Assembly: GCF_000717715.1 (NCBI RefSeq)
Contig: NZ_JOAI01000003.1
Location: forward strand, 62,001 to 126,000
Length of the DNA: 64,000 nt
Direction of reading: 5' to 3'
DNA from: Streptomyces sp. NRRL B-24484
Lineage (GTDB): Bacteria; Actinomycetota; Actinomycetes; Streptomycetales; Streptomycetaceae
Shown: positions 16,723 through 24,631 of the stretch, in pieces
Position numbering within the stretch: position 1 is the stretch's first letter
How the letters are laid out: each line of letters opens with the position of its first letter
The notes under the pieces: generated by a model
What the model was told of the DNA's origin: nothing
The model's input: the letters and a program-made list of their open reading frames with translations, nothing else
Database searches by the model: none
Program-made: the position numbers and the translations under genes

Positions 16723-17631
16723 ATGTCCTGGACCCGCAGAGTCCTCGCCGCCGGCGCCCTGACGGCCGGCGCGCTGGCCGCGACCGCCGGCACGGCCAGC
16801 GCGCACGGCTCACTGTTCGGCCCCACCAGCCGGGTGGCGGCCTGCTACGCCGAGGGCCCCGAGCACCCCCAGTCCCAGGTCTGCAAGGACCTGGTCGCGA
16901 TGAGCGGCACCCAGCCGCTGTACGACTGGAACGAGGTCAACATCGCCGACGCCAACGGCCGGAGCCAGCAGATCATCCCCGACGGCAGGCTGTGCTCGGC
17001 CAACCGCGACAAGTACAAGGCGCTCGACATGGCCCGCACCGACTGGCCGGCCACCTCCGTCGCCGCGGGCAGCAACACCTTCAACTTCCGCGTCACGGCC
17101 CCGCACCAGGGCGTCATGACGCTCTACATCACCAAGACCGGCTACAACCCGGCCCAGCCGCTGAAGTGGTCCGACCTCGACCTGGCCAACCCGGTCGCCC
17201 AGTACGCCACCGGCCGGACGGCCACCAACGGCTACTACACCTTCAACGGCACCCTGCCCAGCCGCACCGGCCGCCAGCTGGTGTACCTGGTCTGGCAGCG
17301 CAACGACAGCCCGGAGGCCTTCTACGGCTGCTCGGACGTCGACTTCGGCGGCTCGGCGGCCGCCGCGGGCCTCGCGGCCCCGATCGCGCCCGGCACGCCG
17401 ACCGAGCAGCAGCTCGTCGCCGACGCGCCCAAGTCCACCGTGAGCTACCACGACCACGGCGCGGCGGCGGCCGCGGCGACCGCGGAGCTCGCGGCGGCCC
17501 CGGTCCTGCCGGCCGCCGGCTCGGCCTCCTCCGCCGTCCTGCTCGGCGTGGTGGGCCTGTCGCTGGTCTCCGCCGGCGCGTCCGGGGTTTACCTGTACCG
17601 CCGCACCCGGACGGTGGCCGCCGCCGTCTGA
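16723..17631 (+). CDS. Lytic polysaccharide monooxygenase (AA10) with C-terminal membrane anchor
   Basis: 302 residues. A copper enzyme that oxidatively cleaves chitin or cellulose. The signal peptide ends TASA, giving mature N-terminal His28 (HGS), the first copper-brace ligand; His128 in TAPHQG is the second, and DVDFGG holds the axial aromatic residue. The catalytic domain runs to about residue 207. After a linker the protein ends in LPAAG, a hydrophobic helix and YLYRRTR, the layout of a sortase-sorted or membrane-anchored protein; most AA10 enzymes are fully secreted or carry a binding module instead. Controlled by a DasR-like site and followed by a hairpin at 17641-17681. Confidence 0.92.
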   Translation: MSWTRRVLAAGALTAGALAATAGTASAHGSLFGPTSRVAACYAEGPEHPQSQVCKDLVAMSGTQPLYDWNEVNIADANGRSQQIIPDGRLCSANRDKYKALDMARTDWPATSVAAGSNTFNFRVTAPHQGVMTLYITKTGYNPAQPLKWSDLDLANPVAQYATGRTATNGYYTFNGTLPSRTGRQLVYLVWQRNDSPEAFYGCSDVDFGGSAAAAGLAAPIAPGTPTEQQLVADAPKSTVSYHDHGAAAAAATAELAAAPVLPAAGSASSAVLLGVVGLSLVSAGASGVYLYRRTRTVAAAV

Positions 17632-17640
17632 CCCGGCGTC

Positions 17641-17681
17641 CCTGCCGGGCCCGGTCCGCACCGCGCGACCGGCCCGGCAGG
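17641..17681 (+). terminator. Hairpin terminator after the LPMO gene
   Basis: Perfect 11-base stem CCTGCCGGGCC / GGCCCGGCAGG with a 19-base loop, starting 9 bases after the stop codon. No U-tract. Confidence 0.6.
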
Positions 17682-17857
17682 GCACCACCTCCGGGCACCC
17701 GTACCGCACGGACATCCGCCCGGTCCGGGCAACTGCGGCACCCCGGGAGGGTGTTGATCGGGAGACGGGCGGATCACGGCTCCGCAACGCGGCGGGCCCG
17801 CCGGGCGCCCGCGGCGGTAGCGTCGGCGCGCCTCGCACCGCCGACCCTGGGGAGCCC

Positions 17858-18391
17858 ATGCGCGTCCGCACCACCGCCCTCGTCTGCACCGCCGTCCTCG
17901 CGGCCGCCACCGCGTGCGCCGACCCCGGGTCGGCGGCCACCGCCACCGGGCCGGGCGCGGCTCCGGCCTCCGGTCCGACCTGGGCGGTCGGTGACGCGGC
18001 CGCCGTCACCAAGCATCTGCTCGCCTCCGGACTGCCGGTCAAGCTGACCGCCGCCTACACCGGTGCCGACGACCCGGAGCGGCTGCTCGGGCGGCCGCGC
18101 CAGTACGTGTCCAAGGCCGCCTTCGACGACACCCGGGTGTCGAACAGCCCGCTGGCCAAGGAGGAGGCCCCCGGACACCGGCGGGACGCCGTCTCGTACG
18201 GCGGCGCCGTCGAGGTGTTCGCCACCGCGGAGGACGCCGAGGCACGGGCCGGCGACCTGGGCGGCCGGCAGCCCTCCCCGGGCGGCGGCGCCCGGCCGGA
18301 CTACGTCTACCGCTCGGGCGTGGTCCTCGTCCGGGTGTCGCACCTGCTGACGCCGGAGCAGGCACATGCGTACACACGGGCGATCCGCTGA
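17858..18391 (+). CDS. Putative lipoprotein
   Basis: 177 residues. Lipoprotein signal: MRVRTTALVCTAVLAAATAC with the acylated cysteine at position 20, then a low-complexity Ala/Gly/Pro spacer. The mature domain contains KHLLASGLPVKLTAAYTGADDP, KAAFDDTRV, GGAVEVFATAEDAEARAGDL and a closing YVYRSGVVLVRVSHLLTPEQA. This resembles small extracellular ligand or helper proteins of streptomycetes, but I know no function. GGGGAG precedes the ATG. Monocistronic. Confidence 0.75.
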   Translation: MRVRTTALVCTAVLAAATACADPGSAATATGPGAAPASGPTWAVGDAAAVTKHLLASGLPVKLTAAYTGADDPERLLGRPRQYVSKAAFDDTRVSNSPLAKEEAPGHRRDAVSYGGAVEVFATAEDAEARAGDLGGRQPSPGGGARPDYVYRSGVVLVRVSHLLTPEQAHAYTRAIR

Positions 18392-18570
18392 CGGCGGCCG
18401 GGCGGCCGGGCGGAGGCACGACCGGCCGGGCGATCGGGCCCCTCCGCCGTCCGGCAACCCGGACGGGCGGCGCACCCGCCCCGTTCCGGGGCCGCGCGCG
18501 GCGGGGAGGCACGGCCCCGGGACCTCTGGAATCCTGGCCGTACCACGCCGCACGCCAGCGAGGAGCGGAC

Positions 18571-19014
18571 ATGTCCGGACAGTTCGAGGCGACCGTCGAG
18601 ATCGACCGGCCGGTGGACGAGGTCTTCGCCTATCTGGCGGACGGCCGGCACGACCCCGAGTTCAGCCCCCGCGTCCAGCGGATCACCAAGTCGCCGGACG
18701 GCCCGACCGGCGTCGGCACGGTCTTCCGCAGCACGGTGAAGGACGCAGGGATGAAGACGGCCCGCGAGTTCCGCATCACCCGGTTGGAGGCACCGCGCAC
18801 GGTCCGCTGGGCCGAGCAGAGCAAGAACCTCATCACCGCCGAGGGCGGCTACGACCTCGAACCGCTGCCGGACGGCCGGACGAGGGTCCGGATCTTCAAC
18901 GAACTGGCCGGCCACGGACTCGGCAAGCTGCTGCTCGGCCCGGCCCTGCACGCCGCCCGCAAGGACGCACCGGCCTTCGGCGACCGGATCAAGAGCGCGG
19001 TCGAGCACTCCTGA
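18571..19014 (+). CDS. SRPBCC (polyketide cyclase/START-like) family protein
   Basis: 147 residues. The opening EATVEIDRPVDEVFAYLADGRHDPEF is the usual first strand and helix of the helix-grip SRPBCC fold; TVFRSTVKDAG, EAPRTVRWAE and GGYDLEPLPDGRTRVRIFNE follow the expected alternating strands. Such proteins bind hydrophobic ligands. GAGGAG lies about 9 bases before the ATG. No partner gene adjoins it. Confidence 0.8.
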   Translation: MSGQFEATVEIDRPVDEVFAYLADGRHDPEFSPRVQRITKSPDGPTGVGTVFRSTVKDAGMKTAREFRITRLEAPRTVRWAEQSKNLITAEGGYDLEPLPDGRTRVRIFNELAGHGLGKLLLGPALHAARKDAPAFGDRIKSAVEHS

Positions 19015-19027
19015 CGCCCGGCCGGTC

Positions 19028-19107
19028 CACCGTCCTGCAGGGAACGGCACCGCCCGGCGCGGAACGGCACCGTCCGGCGCGGAAGCGCACCGTCCTGCAG
19101 CGAACGG
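19028..19107. repeat. 20-base tandem repeat, four copies
   Basis: Units start at 19028, 19048, 19068 and 19088, with consensus CACCGTCCGGCGCGGAACGG. Units 1 and 4 share CTGCAG in the middle, units 2 and 3 share CGGCGCG. It is intergenic, between the SRPBCC and Rieske genes; function unknown. The remaining bases up to 19334 carry no gene. An imperfect inverted repeat (GCCAGGGCCC / GGCCCCTGGC) lies at 19188-19214. Confidence 0.7.
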
Positions 19108-19334
19108 CACGGCCGGGGCAACCACTCGCCGCACCGCCGCATTTGCCGTCCCGGTGACCTCCGGCGACCGTGGGAACGTGGAGTGCCGCCAGGGCCCGTC
19201 GGACGGCCCCTGGCACCGGCGGACCACCGCCGGAGCGGCTCTGCGCCGAGCACGCCGGCCGGTTCCACGGGTGTGCGTCCCCGACCTCCGTGTCCGTGGG
19301 CGCCCCCGCCGGCCCGAGCGCAAGGGAGCAGCAC

Positions 19335-20576
19335 ATGACCGAGGCCCGACCCGGAGTCGACGGGCGGTCCGCCGCCGGAGCGGCGTCCGCCCCGCCCCGG
19401 CCGGACGGCCACCGCGGCGGGGCGCCCGCGGACCTCCGGCGGATCGGCATCGATCCGGACCACTGGTACCCGGTGGCGGTGTCGCGGAAGGTCCACCGGC
19501 AGCGCACCTTCGCCGCCGTCTTCGCCGGCGAGCGGATCGCGCTGTACCGCGGCCGCAGCGGCAAGGTCTACGCCCTGGAGGACCGCTGCGCGCACCGCCA
19601 GGTGCCGCTCAGCATGGGCGTGGTGGAGGACGAGATCCTGCGCTGCTGTTACCACGCCTGGGCCTACCGCGGGAACGGCCGCATCTCGCAGATCCCGTAC
19701 CTGCCGAAGGGCTGCGAGCGGCCGCCGCGCGGAGTGCGGTCCTACCCGGTGCGGGAGGCCTTCGGGCTGGTCTTCGTCTTCCCCGGCGATCCGGAGAAGG
19801 CCGAGTCGGCACCGTTCCCGGTGCTGCCGGAGTTCGGCTCGCCCACGCACCGCACCATGACGTTCTCCCGCACGGTGAAGTGCCACTACTCGTTCATGCA
19901 CGAGAACCTGCTCGACATGAACCACCAGTTCCTGCACCGCGGCGTGCTGGGCCGGATCAAGCCCGAGCTGCTCGGCTACGAGACCGGGCCGCGGTTCGTG
20001 GAGGCGCGCTACCTCTTCGTCCCGGCCGGCGGCCGCAAGGACCGCGGCGCGGGCCTGCTGTCCGCCGAGGGTTTCGGCGGCAAGGACCGGCCGGACGTCA
20101 TCACCATCCGCACCGAGTACCCGTACCAGACCCTGCACGACGTGCCGGAGGACGCCGAACTCCCCGCCTTCTCGCTCTGGGCGGCGTACGTTCCGGAGGA
20201 CGCCGAGCAGCGCACCAACCACGCATACGGCCTGCTGATGATCGCGAAGCCGCCCGTCCCCGGGGCGCTGCACGTGGCCTGGCCGTTCATCCGGCGGTTC
20301 ACCGAACGGGTCTTCGCCCAGGACCGGATGGCGGTCGAGGCCGAGCAGCGGGCCTGGGACGAGCAGGGCGCGGACCGGAACCACGAGGTGTTCCCGCTCA
20401 TCCTGGACGTCCGGGACGTGCTGCGCAGCAACGGCGTTCCGCTCCCTGCCCCGCAGGAGGCCGGCTCCGGCGGGGTGCCGTCCGTCAACGGCCACGGCGC
20501 GGCCGCCGACGGCCCGGCCGACGGAGCCGTCCAGGTGCCGCCCGAGCCGCGGCCGGCCGATCGGAGGCAGCCGTGA
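19335..20576 (+). CDS. Rieske non-heme iron oxygenase, alpha subunit type
   Basis: 413 residues. The Rieske [2Fe-2S] motif is CAHRQV...CCYHAW (C-x-H then C-x2-H, 17 residues apart). The catalytic domain carries the mononuclear iron motif ENLLDMNHQFLH with Asp and two His. The layout matches ring-hydroxylating, Vanillate O-demethylase-like oxygenases. An AAGGGAG site precedes the ATG. No reductase or ferredoxin gene is nearby, so electrons must come from elsewhere. The C-terminal 45 residues are Pro/Gly/Ala-rich. The stop overlaps the next gene as GTGA. Substrate unknown. Confidence 0.88.
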   Translation: MTEARPGVDGRSAAGAASAPPRPDGHRGGAPADLRRIGIDPDHWYPVAVSRKVHRQRTFAAVFAGERIALYRGRSGKVYALEDRCAHRQVPLSMGVVEDEILRCCYHAWAYRGNGRISQIPYLPKGCERPPRGVRSYPVREAFGLVFVFPGDPEKAESAPFPVLPEFGSPTHRTMTFSRTVKCHYSFMHENLLDMNHQFLHRGVLGRIKPELLGYETGPRFVEARYLFVPAGGRKDRGAGLLSAEGFGGKDRPDVITIRTEYPYQTLHDVPEDAELPAFSLWAAYVPEDAEQRTNHAYGLLMIAKPPVPGALHVAWPFIRRFTERVFAQDRMAVEAEQRAWDEQGADRNHEVFPLILDVRDVLRSNGVPLPAPQEAGSGGVPSVNGHGAAADGPADGAVQVPPEPRPADRRQP

Positions 20577-20806
20577 AGGACCTGAAGTTCGAGCAGAAGC
20601 GCTCGCTGTCGCGGATCGAGGCGGCGGCGCAGCTGGAGGCGCTGGCGGCCGCGCTGCGCCACGGCGGCGAGGCCGAGTTGGAGCTCGGCCCCGGGGTGCT
20701 GACCCTGCGCGTCCCGGACGAGCTGCGCACCGAGCTGGAGGTGGAGGCGGGCGAGGGCGAGATCGAGGTGGAGATCGAGCTCAAGTGGTCGACCGGCGAG
20801 GGCTGA
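20573..20806 (+). CDS. Amphi-Trp domain protein
   Basis: 77 residues, GTG start overlapping the Rieske stop (GTGA), so the two are translated together. KDLKFEQKRSLSR, then a helix of alternating AAAQLEALAAALRHGG, then amphipathic strands ending IEVEIELKW. This matches the small amphi-Trp domain, an acidic sandwich with a conserved terminal tryptophan. Function is not established. Its coupling to an oxygenase suggests a stabilising or electron-transfer-related accessory; inference only. Confidence 0.75.
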   Translation: MKDLKFEQKRSLSRIEAAAQLEALAAALRHGGEAELELGPGVLTLRVPDELRTELEVEAGEGEIEVEIELKWSTGEG

Positions 20807-20881
20807 GCCGCACGGAACGGCGCTGACGGCGGGTGCACGGAACGGTGGTGACGACCGGCCGCACGGAACGGCGCTGACGGC
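20807..20881. repeat. 25-26-base direct repeat, three copies
   Basis: GCCGCACGGAACGGCGCTGA at 20807 and 20858 are the same, and a diverged copy (GTGCACGGAACGGTGGTGAC) lies at 20833. All share CACGGAACGG, which is close to the CGGAACGG core of the 20-base repeats at 19028-19107, so the Rieske/amphi-Trp pair is flanked by related repeats. Confidence 0.65.
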
Positions 20882-20916
20882 CAACAGCGTTCGAGGCTTT
20901 ACGAGTTGTGATCGAC

Positions 20917-20950
20917 GGGAGGACGCCCGGGCGGGCGTCCTCCCGTCTTT
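20917..20950 (+). terminator. Strong intrinsic terminator after the Rieske/amphi-Trp operon
   Basis: Stem GGGAGGACGCCCG (20917-20929) / CGGGCGTCCTCCC (20932-20944), followed by GTCTTTT. The stem is perfect and the T-run is present, which is rare at this GC content. Confidence 0.85.
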
Positions 20951-21400
20951 TCGGGTACGCCGCCCCGTGGATCACGCCATAGCAGATGATCCCGCGACGG
21001 CACGGCCCACCGCCCGAAGTCCGCCCGCACGAATGAATCCCGCTCCGGTCCCCGGCATGACAACTCCGGGTGCGGCAAGTCTGGTTGGCGGCAGCGACCG
21101 ACGGACCGACGGGTCCGTCCGCCGACTGTCGAGCACCGGCATGCGAATACCTGGCCGAAACCCTGGCACGTCCCACATGAATGCACTGATTCACGTGCAC
21201 AGCAGCGTTTTTGAGGACGCGTCAGATATGTCCGGAAACCGGCTATGCTTCTTCCGGCTCGGCCCGCCGCACCGCCGTCGCACCAGGTCACCCGGACCGA
21301 CGCAGGTGCCGCGCCGCACGCCAGACGCAGCCCCACGCCCCCCGGAGCGGCCGCCGCCCGTCCGTCCCCCCGCCACCCACTCGATCGCTTGAGGATGCCG
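20951..21400. other. Upstream region of the conservon
   Basis: About 450 bases without a supported gene and locally lower in GC. A perfect inverted repeat GACGGACC-GACG-GGTCCGTC lies at 21100-21119 and may be an operator. The stretch 21180-21260 is AT-richer and probably contains the cvn promoter; TATGCT at about 21243 is a candidate -10. Confidence 0.5.
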
Positions 21401-22960
21401 ATGCTTCGTGCTGGATCGCCCCCCGCCAACCGGGTCTCCGCTCCCGTCCTCGGCTGGCTCCTGCCCACCGCGGTGACGGCGGCGGCCGTGGTCGCCGCCG
21501 TGTCGGTGGTCTCGGCCGGCGCCCGGGCGGGAGTGCTCTGGTGCGGGCTGGCGTGCACGGCGGCCGTGGCGGTGGCGGCCGCCGAGGCGGCCCGCCGGGG
21601 GCGCGCGCTGACGGCCCTGCGCGAACAGTGCGCCCGGCAGGAGCAGGAACTGCACGCCCGGCTGGCCCGGCAGGAGGCCGAGACGGTCGAACTGGCCACG
21701 GTCGCCCTGCCCGAGGCGGTGGCCCGGCTCCAGCGCGGCGAGTTCCCCGAGGACGTCCTCAAGGCGTTCGAACGCCGGGAGGCCGGCGCGGCCACGGAGT
21801 TCCGCGCCGCGCGGGAGGCCGTGCTGCGCACCGTGCTGGACGCGGTCGACAATGAGGAGGGGATGCGCGAATCCGCCCAGCGGGCCTTCGTCAACATCGC
21901 CCGCCGCGTCCAGGCGATCGTCCACCGGCAGGCACAGGACCTGCGGACCATGGAGGACCGGCACGGCAACGACCCGGCCGTCCTCGACGACCTGCTGCTG
22001 CTCGACCACGGCAACGCACTGATCGGCCGTCTCGCGGACAGCATCGCCGTCCTCGGCGGGGCCCGCCCCGGCCGCCAGTGGAGCCGCGCGGTTCCGCTCT
22101 ACTCGGTACTGCGCGGCGGCATCTCGCGCATCCTCGACTACCGGCGCGTCGAACTGCACCCGGTCTCCGAGGTCGCCGTGGTCGGCCCCGCGGTCGAACC
22201 GCTGATCCACGCCCTCGCCGAGCTGCTGGACAACGCCACCCGCTACTCGCCGCCGCACACCAGAGTGCACCTGTCCGCCGCCGAGGTGCAGGCCGGGATA
22301 GCGATCGAGATCGAGGACGGCGGCCTCAGCCTCAGCGAGGAGGGCCGGGCCCGCGCCGAGCGCATGCTCCGGGACGCACAGGCCGGCATCGACCTCAACG
22401 ACCTCGGCGAGACGCCCCGGCTCGGCCTGGCCGTGGTGGGCCGGCTCTCGCAGGCGTACGGCTTCCAGGTCTCGCTGCGCCCCTCCGCCTACGGCGGCGT
22501 GCGGGCGGTGCTGATCGTGCCGCAGCAGCTGATCACCACGGCGCCCGCCACCGGCCGGGCGCACGGCATCGGCGCCGCCGCCGGCCTCCGGCCGGCCCCG
22601 GGCGCGATCCCGCAGCCCGCCTCCGAGCCGCGGCCGTACGGCCGGACGACGGCGGGTGCGTTCTCCACCGGTCAGCCGTTCGGGTCGAACGCGGGGATCC
22701 TCGCGGATTCGGGCCGTACGGACAACGAGATTCCGGTGGTGGCCGAGCGGGCCCCGAACGGGCTGCCGCAGCGCCGCCGCCACGCCAGGCCCACCCGGCC
22801 GGGTCCGGTGGAGGTCTCCCGGGTCCCCGAGCCGGCCCAGGCACCGGTGCAGCCCGGCATGTGGCTGGCCGCGTTCCACGAGGGGGTGAACGGCCACGCG
22901 CCGTCCACCGGTGCGGCCGGCCCCACCAGTGAAGAGTCGGCAGGGAAGGGCGAGCAGTGA
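21401..22960 (+). CDS. cvnA: Conservon sensor-kinase-like protein CvnA
   Basis: 519 residues. First protein of a conservon, a four-gene signalling module of streptomycetes in which CvnA resembles a membrane-bound histidine kinase. Two hydrophobic helices occupy about residues 12-60, a coiled coil follows (LREQCARQEQELHARLARQEAE), and the HATPase domain has LAELLDNATRYSPPHTRV, EIEDGGLSLSEEG and LGLAVVGRLSQAYG. The histidine phospho-acceptor region is atypical, as is usual for CvnA. The Pro/Arg-rich C-terminus is disordered. GAGG 6 bases upstream selects the ATG at 21401. Its stop overlaps cvnB as GTGA. Confidence 0.92.
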   Translation: MLRAGSPPANRVSAPVLGWLLPTAVTAAAVVAAVSVVSAGARAGVLWCGLACTAAVAVAAAEAARRGRALTALREQCARQEQELHARLARQEAETVELATVALPEAVARLQRGEFPEDVLKAFERREAGAATEFRAAREAVLRTVLDAVDNEEGMRESAQRAFVNIARRVQAIVHRQAQDLRTMEDRHGNDPAVLDDLLLLDHGNALIGRLADSIAVLGGARPGRQWSRAVPLYSVLRGGISRILDYRRVELHPVSEVAVVGPAVEPLIHALAELLDNATRYSPPHTRVHLSAAEVQAGIAIEIEDGGLSLSEEGRARAERMLRDAQAGIDLNDLGETPRLGLAVVGRLSQAYGFQVSLRPSAYGGVRAVLIVPQQLITTAPATGRAHGIGAAAGLRPAPGAIPQPASEPRPYGRTTAGAFSTGQPFGSNAGILADSGRTDNEIPVVAERAPNGLPQRRRHARPTRPGPVEVSRVPEPAQAPVQPGMWLAAFHEGVNGHAPSTGAAGPTSEESAGKGEQ

Positions 22961-23364
22961 TTCAGCAGCGCAGCAACATGGACTGGATGCTCAAGGAGCT
23001 GGCGAACGGCGTCCCGCACACCCGCCACATCATCGTGCTGTCGGCGGACGGCCTGCGGATGGCGCAGTACGGCACCGACCCGGACACCGCCGACCGTCTC
23101 GCCGCCGCGTGTGCCGGCCTGCAGAGCCTGGCCAGCGCGGTGGGCCACGAGTTCCCGCACGGCGACGGCCGGATGCGGCTGGTGGTGATCGAGGTGAGCG
23201 GTGGCTTCTTCTACCTGATGTCCGCCGGCGCCCGGGCCTACCTCGCCGTGCTCGCCGACGAGGGCGTGGACGCGGGCCTGATGGGCCAGCGGATGCGGGA
23301 CCTGGTCGCCCGGATCGGCGAGCATCTCAGTACACCGCCCCGCAACGGCGAGCAGGTCGCATGA
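22957..23364 (+). CDS. cvnB: Roadblock/LC7 domain protein CvnB
   Basis: 135 residues, all one roadblock/LC7 fold: DWMLKELANGVPHTRHIIVLSADG, then LAAACAGLQSLASAVGHEF, and FFYLMSAGARAYLAVLADEGVD. Roadblock proteins regulate small GTPases. GTG start overlaps the cvnA stop; the stop overlaps the cvnC start (ATGA). In CvnA-D modules it bridges kinase and GTPase at the membrane. Confidence 0.93.
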   Translation: MIQQRSNMDWMLKELANGVPHTRHIIVLSADGLRMAQYGTDPDTADRLAAACAGLQSLASAVGHEFPHGDGRMRLVVIEVSGGFFYLMSAGARAYLAVLADEGVDAGLMGQRMRDLVARIGEHLSTPPRNGEQVA

Positions 23365-23720
23365 GTGCAGGCGACCAGGACTGGGACGAGGGCATCCCCG
23401 AACGTCTCTACGTGATCACCCGAGGCCGCAGCGGTCTGGCCGAGCAGGCCGCGTTCGACCTGGTCACCCTGATCGTCTCCCGTGCGGAACCGGCGCCCAC
23501 CATGCAGCCGGAACTCGCGGCGATCCTGCGGATCTGCGGTTCGCCGCTGTCCGTGGCCGAGATCTCCGCCTACCTGGGGCTGCCGACCAGCGCGGTCACC
23601 GTGCTGCTGGCGGACCTCCTCGCCGACGGACGGATCGAGGCGCGTTCTCCCGTCCCACAGGCGATCCTTCCCGACCGAGCCCTGCTGGAGGCGGTGATCC
23701 ATGGACTACAGAGGCTCTGA
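23361..23720 (+). CDS. cvnC: DUF742 winged-helix protein CvnC
   Basis: 119 residues. RLYVITRGRS and the helix-turn-helix-like ILRICGSPLSVAEISAYLGLPTSAVTVLLADLLADG are typical of DUF742. It is the third conservon component, whose role is thought to be protein-protein contact rather than DNA binding. Its 3' end overlaps cvnD by 20 bases. Confidence 0.93.
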   Translation: MSAGDQDWDEGIPERLYVITRGRSGLAEQAAFDLVTLIVSRAEPAPTMQPELAAILRICGSPLSVAEISAYLGLPTSAVTVLLADLLADGRIEARSPVPQAILPDRALLEAVIHGLQRL

Positions 23721-24318
23721 CACGATCGCCGGGCCGGCGAGTGCGGACCTGCTGCCCGACTCGGCCACCATGGCGGTCAAGGTGGTGATCGTCGGCGGCT
23801 TCGGCGTCGGCAAGACCACCCTCGTCGGATCGGTGAGCGAGATCCGGCCGCTGACCACCGAGGAGACGATGACCCAGGCCGGCGCGGGCGTCGACGACCT
23901 GGCCGGCATCGAGCGCAAGACGTCCACCACCGTGGCGATGGACTTCGGCCGGATCAGCATCACCGACGAACTGGTGCTGTACGTGTTCGGCACGCCCGGA
24001 CAGGAGCGGTTCTGGTTCCTCTGGAACGGGCTGTTCGAAGGGGCGCTCGGCGCGGTGGTCCTGGTCGACACCCGGCGGCTGGAGGTCAGCTTCGACGTGA
24101 TCGGACGGTTGGAGGACCGCGGTGTGCCGTTCGTCGTCGCCGTCAACACCTTCCCGGAGTCGCCCGGTTACCCGACGGAGGAGCTGCGGGCCGCCCTCGA
24201 CCTGGACCCGGAGGTGCCGATCGTCGCCTGCGACGCCCGGACCCGGGAGTCCAGCAAGGACGTCCTGCTGACGCTGATGCGCTACCTGTACGGCCTCTCC
24301 GCCCGTGCGGGCCGGTGA
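23701..24318 (+). CDS. cvnD: Conservon small GTPase CvnD
   Basis: 205 residues. Ras/MglA-like GTP-binding protein. Walker A is GGFGVGKTT (residues about 33-41), switch II FGTPGQERF, and the base-recognition position reads AVNTF instead of NKxD, as is usual in CvnD. The start lies 20 bases inside cvnC, so the pair is translationally coupled. It would cycle between GTP and GDP under CvnB and signal to the neighbouring P450 or other effectors. Confidence 0.93.
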   Translation: MDYRGSDTIAGPASADLLPDSATMAVKVVIVGGFGVGKTTLVGSVSEIRPLTTEETMTQAGAGVDDLAGIERKTSTTVAMDFGRISITDELVLYVFGTPGQERFWFLWNGLFEGALGAVVLVDTRRLEVSFDVIGRLEDRGVPFVVAVNTFPESPGYPTEELRAALDLDPEVPIVACDARTRESSKDVLLTLMRYLYGLSARAGR

Positions 24319-24472
24319 CGGTCCCGCACGGCTGACGGTCCGTTGCCGTACCGATGGTCCGTTGCCCGGCCGACACCCCGGCGCTCGCGTGACGGACGAG
24401 CGGTCGGGTGCTGCCCCGTCGGGTCGGTGACGGCCAGCCGGTCCTGCGATTGCCTGTCAGCCGCGCGGCACT

Positions 24473-24490
24473 CAGTCAGTTACATGACTG
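24473..24490. promoter_or_regulatory. Inverted repeat, possible third operator
   Basis: CAGTCA-gttaca-TGACTG, perfect 6-base arms. It shares AGT/ACT symmetry with the two larger palindromes further downstream. Confidence 0.35.
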
Positions 24491-24517
24491 CCGGTCAGCC
24501 GTGTAAGCCCCAGTCGA

Positions 24518-24540
24518 TTCAGTGATACCCCGTCACTAGA
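24518..24540. promoter_or_regulatory. Operator-like repeat, copy 1
   Basis: TTCAGTGAT-accccG-TCACTAGA, a degenerate form of the perfect palindrome at 24564-24586. The two lie in direct orientation 46 bases apart and agree in 25 of the 28 positions from 24518 on. Confidence 0.55.
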
Positions 24541-24563
24541 CCGACCCGGTAAATCCAAATCAC

Positions 24564-24586
24564 TTCAGTGATACCCCATCACTGAA
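24564..24586. promoter_or_regulatory. Operator-like palindrome, copy 2
   Basis: Perfect 9-base arms TTCAGTGAT and ATCACTGAA around a 5-base ACCCC spacer, 46 bases before the P450 start codon. Its symmetry and the presence of a second copy 46 bases upstream suggest cooperative binding of a dimeric regulator. The regulator is unknown. Confidence 0.65.
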
Positions 24587-24631
24587 CCGACACCCCGTCA
24601 CCCCGCCACCCGCGACGACCCCGGAGCCATT

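Noticed and set aside
19028..19107. Possible CRISPR array
   Set aside because: Units are directly adjacent without spacers and no cas genes exist in the window.
20882..20915. Possible tRNA fragment (GTTCGAG-like segment)
   Set aside because: No acceptor stem or anticodon arm can be formed; the following stem is an intrinsic terminator.
20967..21392. Plus-strand frame upstream of the conservon
   Set aside because: No coding bias, no ribosome site, crosses the inverted repeat at 21100 and the likely cvn promoter.
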